This document shows, one piece after another, positions 44,964-47,996 of a DNA stretch of 47,996 nucleotides. Made by a program: the position numbers and the translations under genes. This stretch comes from DATNFP01 sp035606335. Lineage in GTDB: Bacteria; Bacteroidota; Bacteroidia; Chitinophagales; Chitinophagaceae. The notes below the pieces were generated by a model that worked only from the letters and a program-made list of their open reading frames with translations, made no database searches and was not told the DNA's origin. The stretch covers positions 1-47,996 of the forward strand of contig DATNFP010000017.1 of the NCBI GenBank assembly GCA_035606335.1, written 5' to 3'. Every line of letters starts with the position of its first letter. The stretch's first letter is position 1.

Positions 44964-46100
44964 GTGGCACCTGTTTATATTACTCGTCTTTCGAAATACT
45001 TGCCCAATGAACCGGTATCGAATGATGAGATGGAAAATGTGTTGGGAATGGTAAATGGTAAACCTTCCAGAGCACGCACGATAGTATTGCGCAACAATGG
45101 CATAAAAACGAGATACTACGCATACAAAAACGGGCAAAGAACACATACCAATGCCCAAATGGCCTCAGCAGCAATAAAAGAGCTGTTTGATGAAAAATTA
45201 TCTATCGACAAACTTGATCTGTTGGCTGTTGGTACCACCTCTCCAGAGCAAATACTACCATCGCATGCTTCTATGATCCATGGAGAATTGTCTATAGACA
45301 AGAATATAGAAATAGTATCGGCTGCCGGGGCATGCTGTAGTAGTATGCAGGCGATGAAATATGCTTATATGGCAGTTGCCAGTGAGTTAGCAAATGTGGC
45401 AGTAGCTGCAGGATCGGAAAGATTTTCATCGTGGTTGCATGCATCCCGCTTTCAGCCTGAAGCAGAAACCTGGAAAAACATGGAATCAAATCCATACATA
45501 GCATTTGAAAAAGACTTTTTGAGATGGATGCTAAGTGACGGAGCAGGAGCTGCTTTATTGCAAAACAAACCTAATGATAACGGGATCTCGTTGAAAATAG
45601 AATGGCTGGAAATCACTTCTTTTGCCAATGAACTTGAGTCGTGCATGTATGCCGGAGCTATTAAAAATGAGGACGCATCGCTTACAGGGTGGAACGATAT
45701 CGATACAGAAGATGCAAATGCCTCCAGCGTATTCTCATACAAACAAGACACACGTTTATTAGGAGATAATATAGTGCCTAAAGGTGGTGTATATATCGAA
45801 AAGCTAATGAAGAAACATAACCTGACCGGCGACAAGATTGATTATTATCTGCCTCATATGTCAAGCGAGTTTTTTAAAGGCCAGATATATAAATACCATG
45901 AACAAATCGGGATGGAACTACCATACGAAAAATGGTTTTATAATCTGCCTAAGGTTGGTAATGTAGGCAGTGCATCTCCTTACCTGATGCTCGAAGAGCT
46001 TTTCCATAGCGGCAAACTTAAAAAGGGAGAACGTATCCTGGTGATGGTACCTGAAAGTGCAAGATTTACCTATGCGTATATGTACTTAACAGTAGTTTAA
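44964..46100 (+). CDS. darB: 3-oxoacyl-ACP synthase III-like condensing enzyme, DarB type
   Basis: This 378-residue thiolase-fold ketosynthase resembles DarB, which joins two acyl units in dialkylresorcinol and flexirubin synthesis. The active cysteine lies in SAAGACCSS (residue about 124), the histidine in YYLPHMSS and the asparagine in GNVGSASP, so the Cys-His-Asn triad of the FabH class is complete. The N-terminal YLPNEPVSNDEMENVLGMVNGKPS and VLRNNGIKTRYYA are close to what I know of DarB. The frame extends to TTG 44952, but that codon overlaps the promoter; GTG 44964 gives a family-like start. It is followed after 15 bases by darA. Confidence 0.85.
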   Translation: MAPVYITRLSKYLPNEPVSNDEMENVLGMVNGKPSRARTIVLRNNGIKTRYYAYKNGQRTHTNAQMASAAIKELFDEKLSIDKLDLLAVGTTSPEQILPSHASMIHGELSIDKNIEIVSAAGACCSSMQAMKYAYMAVASELANVAVAAGSERFSSWLHASRFQPEAETWKNMESNPYIAFEKDFLRWMLSDGAGAALLQNKPNDNGISLKIEWLEITSFANELESCMYAGAIKNEDASLTGWNDIDTEDANASSVFSYKQDTRLLGDNIVPKGGVYIEKLMKKHNLTGDKIDYYLPHMSSEFFKGQIYKYHEQIGMELPYEKWFYNLPKVGNVGSASPYLMLEELFHSGKLKKGERILVMVPESARFTYAYMYLTVV

Positions 46101-46115
46101 AACCAGGCACAACAA

Positions 46116-47042
46116 ATGAGACCAAATATTCTTGTACTTTATTACTCGCAGACAGGGCAGCTACGCCAGATATTAGATAGCATAATACAGGATATTAAAG
46201 GAGAAGCGGAGATAGACTATGCCGCCATTGAGCCCTTAAAACCATTTCCATTTCCCTGGAATGCATATAACTTTTTTGACGCGATGCCCGAAACCGTGGC
46301 ACGTATTCCCATAGAAGTAAAACCATTACCACAAGAAATAGTAAATAAGAACTATGATCTTATAATATTTGGTTTTCAGCCGTGGTTTTTAAATCCTTCG
46401 CAACCTACTACATCATTTTTCAAAAGTCCTTCTGCAATAGTTTTAAAAAACAAGGCTGTAGTGACTGTAATCGGAGCAAGAAATATGTGGCTGCATGCAC
46501 AGGAAAAGGTGAAGGAAGATCTGCAAAATGCCGGTGCAAAACTGGTAGGAAATATTGCGTTGGTAGATACCAATACTAACCTTGTTTCTTTATTAAGCTT
46601 TATTCGTTTTGCCTTCAATGGCGTGAAGGAAAGAACAAGATTTTTACCTGCTGCCGGTGTGCAAGAAGCAGATATAAAGCATGCGCGACGTTTTGGCAAG
46701 CCTATATATGAACATCTTATCGATAAGAACCTCGAGAGTCTGCAAAAAGACCTGTTAGATCAGGGAGCTATTCAGCTTAATACGGGATTAGTATTGTTAG
46801 AACAACGAGGCATAAAGAACTTCAGGTATTGGTCTAAATATATACGTGAAAAAGGTGGTCCTGGCGACCCTAACCGCAAAGGGCGGGTAAAGCAATTTAA
46901 GAACTTACTACTCACTGCAATTTTTGTGTTATCGCCAATTTCATCTTTGTCTGCATTTATTAAAACACAGCTAAAAAAGCGCAGTCTGCAAAAAGACGTT
47001 GTATACTTTAAAGAGTTGGAATACCAGCCGGGTAGAATCTAA
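46116..47042 (+). CDS. darA: dialkylresorcinol condensing enzyme, DarA type
   Basis: This 308-residue protein begins with a flavodoxin-like fold (ILVLYYSQTGQLRQILDSI at 5-23 and IFGFQPWFLNPSQPTTSFF near 95). Its C-terminus has a hydrophobic stretch (about 268-285) that may attach it to the membrane. It matches DarA, the partner of DarB in making the resorcinol ring of dialkylresorcinols and flexirubins. The chemical role of DarA is less settled than that of DarB. It begins 15 bases after darB and is certainly in the same operon. No further flexirubin genes follow; the next gene is on the other strand. Confidence 0.8.
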   Translation: MRPNILVLYYSQTGQLRQILDSIIQDIKGEAEIDYAAIEPLKPFPFPWNAYNFFDAMPETVARIPIEVKPLPQEIVNKNYDLIIFGFQPWFLNPSQPTTSFFKSPSAIVLKNKAVVTVIGARNMWLHAQEKVKEDLQNAGAKLVGNIALVDTNTNLVSLLSFIRFAFNGVKERTRFLPAAGVQEADIKHARRFGKPIYEHLIDKNLESLQKDLLDQGAIQLNTGLVLLEQRGIKNFRYWSKYIREKGGPGDPNRKGRVKQFKNLLLTAIFVLSPISSLSAFIKTQLKKRSLQKDVVYFKELEYQPGRI

Positions 47043-47058
47043 GAAGCTATTTAATATT

Positions 47059-47996
47059 TTATCTGGTCCCTTTAATAAATCCATGTTGAGGTGTTTCATG
47101 GGTTTCATTAGAGTAATCGTTGACAGCTTTATAGAGTATTGTATCGAACGATTGCTTTACATGTGGAAGAATTGTGTCTATTTGGGCATGTAACTGGTTG
47201 TTTTCTTTTTGTAAAGCAATAGTGTCGGCAATGGAAATATTCGTTCTATACAATATATATGGATAGAAACCTTCTTTTGTCATTTGCGATTTTATAGAAA
47301 GAATCTCCGGATGCGACCAGATGCTGTTTATTTTTATTGGTAACTTAAATTTTGTCCTCAGATCCTGGTTAAATGAATCTAAAAAATTCTTCAATTCAGT
47401 TTCCGAATCGTAATGAAATTCATTGTCTGCGGGCAATGCACATTCTCTAGCAAGCTCCTCATAAATTACTCCGCTAATATCATCTCCATTTTTAACTTTC
47501 TCTCTACCAATTTTATACAATTGTATCGCCTGCATACCCTTTATTTTAAATAAGCCAAAATTCATGGAATATAATTTCCATTGATCATTTTCCTCACAAA
47601 AAAGGCAACTTATTAAAAGCGAGTTATGAATATTTAAGGTAGGTACAGAAAACAACATTATGTAAGTGCGGTTGCTGATAGGCACAAAATTGAAATGGTA
47701 ACTATCATCACTATCTTTTACTTTATAGGCTACCTCTTTAATATTGGAATGAAGAAAGTTTTTTACAAGAAACTCACCTTCTACCTTGTATTGCTGGTTT
47801 ATAGTGTCTATACTTATTTCATTTACTATTGAATCAACAGCCGAAGCATTTCTGTCCTTAATTGTTTTGGACAAAATGCTTTTTATGTAACCACTCTGCC
47901 TTTGCTGTAAAGATTTGTATATGTGTTTACACATACCGTTTATCTCATTGCGGGTTTCACTATTTATCTCACCCCCCTGCTCTACCCTTGAAAATC
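47059..47996 (-). CDS. hypothetical protein, cut by the right edge
   Basis: The frame stays open to the window end (at least 312 residues; an internal ATG at 47934 would give 291). The true start, and perhaps a lipoprotein or Sec signal, lies outside. The part seen is rich in Lys, Asn and Ile, with a mixed alpha/beta pattern, a stretch KVEGEFLVKNFLHSNIKEVAYKV and a C-terminal helical, coiled-coil-like segment IALQKENNQLHAQIDTILPHV. I do not recognise a domain. It is convergent with darA, with 16 bases between the stops. Confidence 0.55.
   Translation of the reverse strand, partial: FSRVEQGGEINSETRNEINGMCKHIYKSLQQRQSGYIKSILSKTIKDRNASAVDSIVNEISIDTINQQYKVEGEFLVKNFLHSNIKEVAYKVKDSDDSYHFNFVPISNRTYIMLFSVPTLNIHNSLLISCLFCEENDQWKLYSMNFGLFKIKGMQAIQLYKIGREKVKNGDDISGVIYEELARECALPADNEFHYDSETELKNFLDSFNQDLRTKFKLPIKINSIWSHPEILSIKSQMTKEGFYPYILYRTNISIADTIALQKENNQLHAQIDTILPHVKQSFDTILYKAVNDYSNETHETPQHGFIKGTR

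Overview
The window (about 48 kb, AT-rich, dense with genes) is chromosomal DNA from a member of the Bacteroidota, most likely Chitinophagaceae or a near relative. The evidence is Bacteroidota-type promoters (TTG, about 19-21 bases, TAnnTTTG) in front of several genes, few purine-rich ribosome-binding sites, proteins with C-terminal type IX secretion (T9SS) sorting domains, and a DarB-DarA pair of the kind used for dialkylresorcinol/flexirubin lipids. No phage, transposase, integrase, CRISPR array or DNA-binding transcription regulator was recognised.

Left part (1-18.7 kb) is mostly housekeeping. It holds an ABC ATPase, an RlmK-like rRNA methyltransferase, a polytopic GT39-like membrane protein, an amino acid permease, a YwqK-like secreted protein paired with an A-type Fe-S carrier, ribosome recycling factor, and a sterol-desaturase-type hydroxylase. 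A tight minus-strand operon follows: ftcD, lpxK, rnr, polyprenyl synthase and an EVE protein, with 4- and 11-base gene overlaps. Then come small secreted proteins, a GNAT acetyltransferase, purM, and the tRNA methylthiotransferase mtaB. mtaB lies directly upstream of a tRNA-Lys(CTT) gene with its own promoter.

From 18.9 to 21.0 kb is an accessory strip. One small intact gene is followed by three decayed genes: a histidine kinase with frameshifts and an internal deletion, a T9SS protein with in-frame stops, and a frameshifted ankyrin-repeat gene. Next (21-25.1 kb) is a sulfation module: a PAPS-type sulfotransferase, an 83-residue unknown, cysD, cysN and, on the opposite strand, cysC. Together CysD, CysN and CysC make PAPS. 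No PAPS or sulfite reductase is present, so the likely purpose is sulfation by the neighbouring sulfotransferase.

From 25.2 to 35.0 kb is a surface-protein block: one small secreted protein, two tandem T9SS paralogues of about 635 residues with a PKD domain, and a 1731-residue PKD/Ig-like adhesin. Short tracts with an 8-base period lie at both ends of the block. The right part (35.8-48 kb) has a Kup potassium transporter, recA, rpsG, rpsL, a small lipoprotein, fusA (separated from rpsL-rpsG), an HtrA/DegP protease, the darB-darA pair and a gene cut by the window edge.
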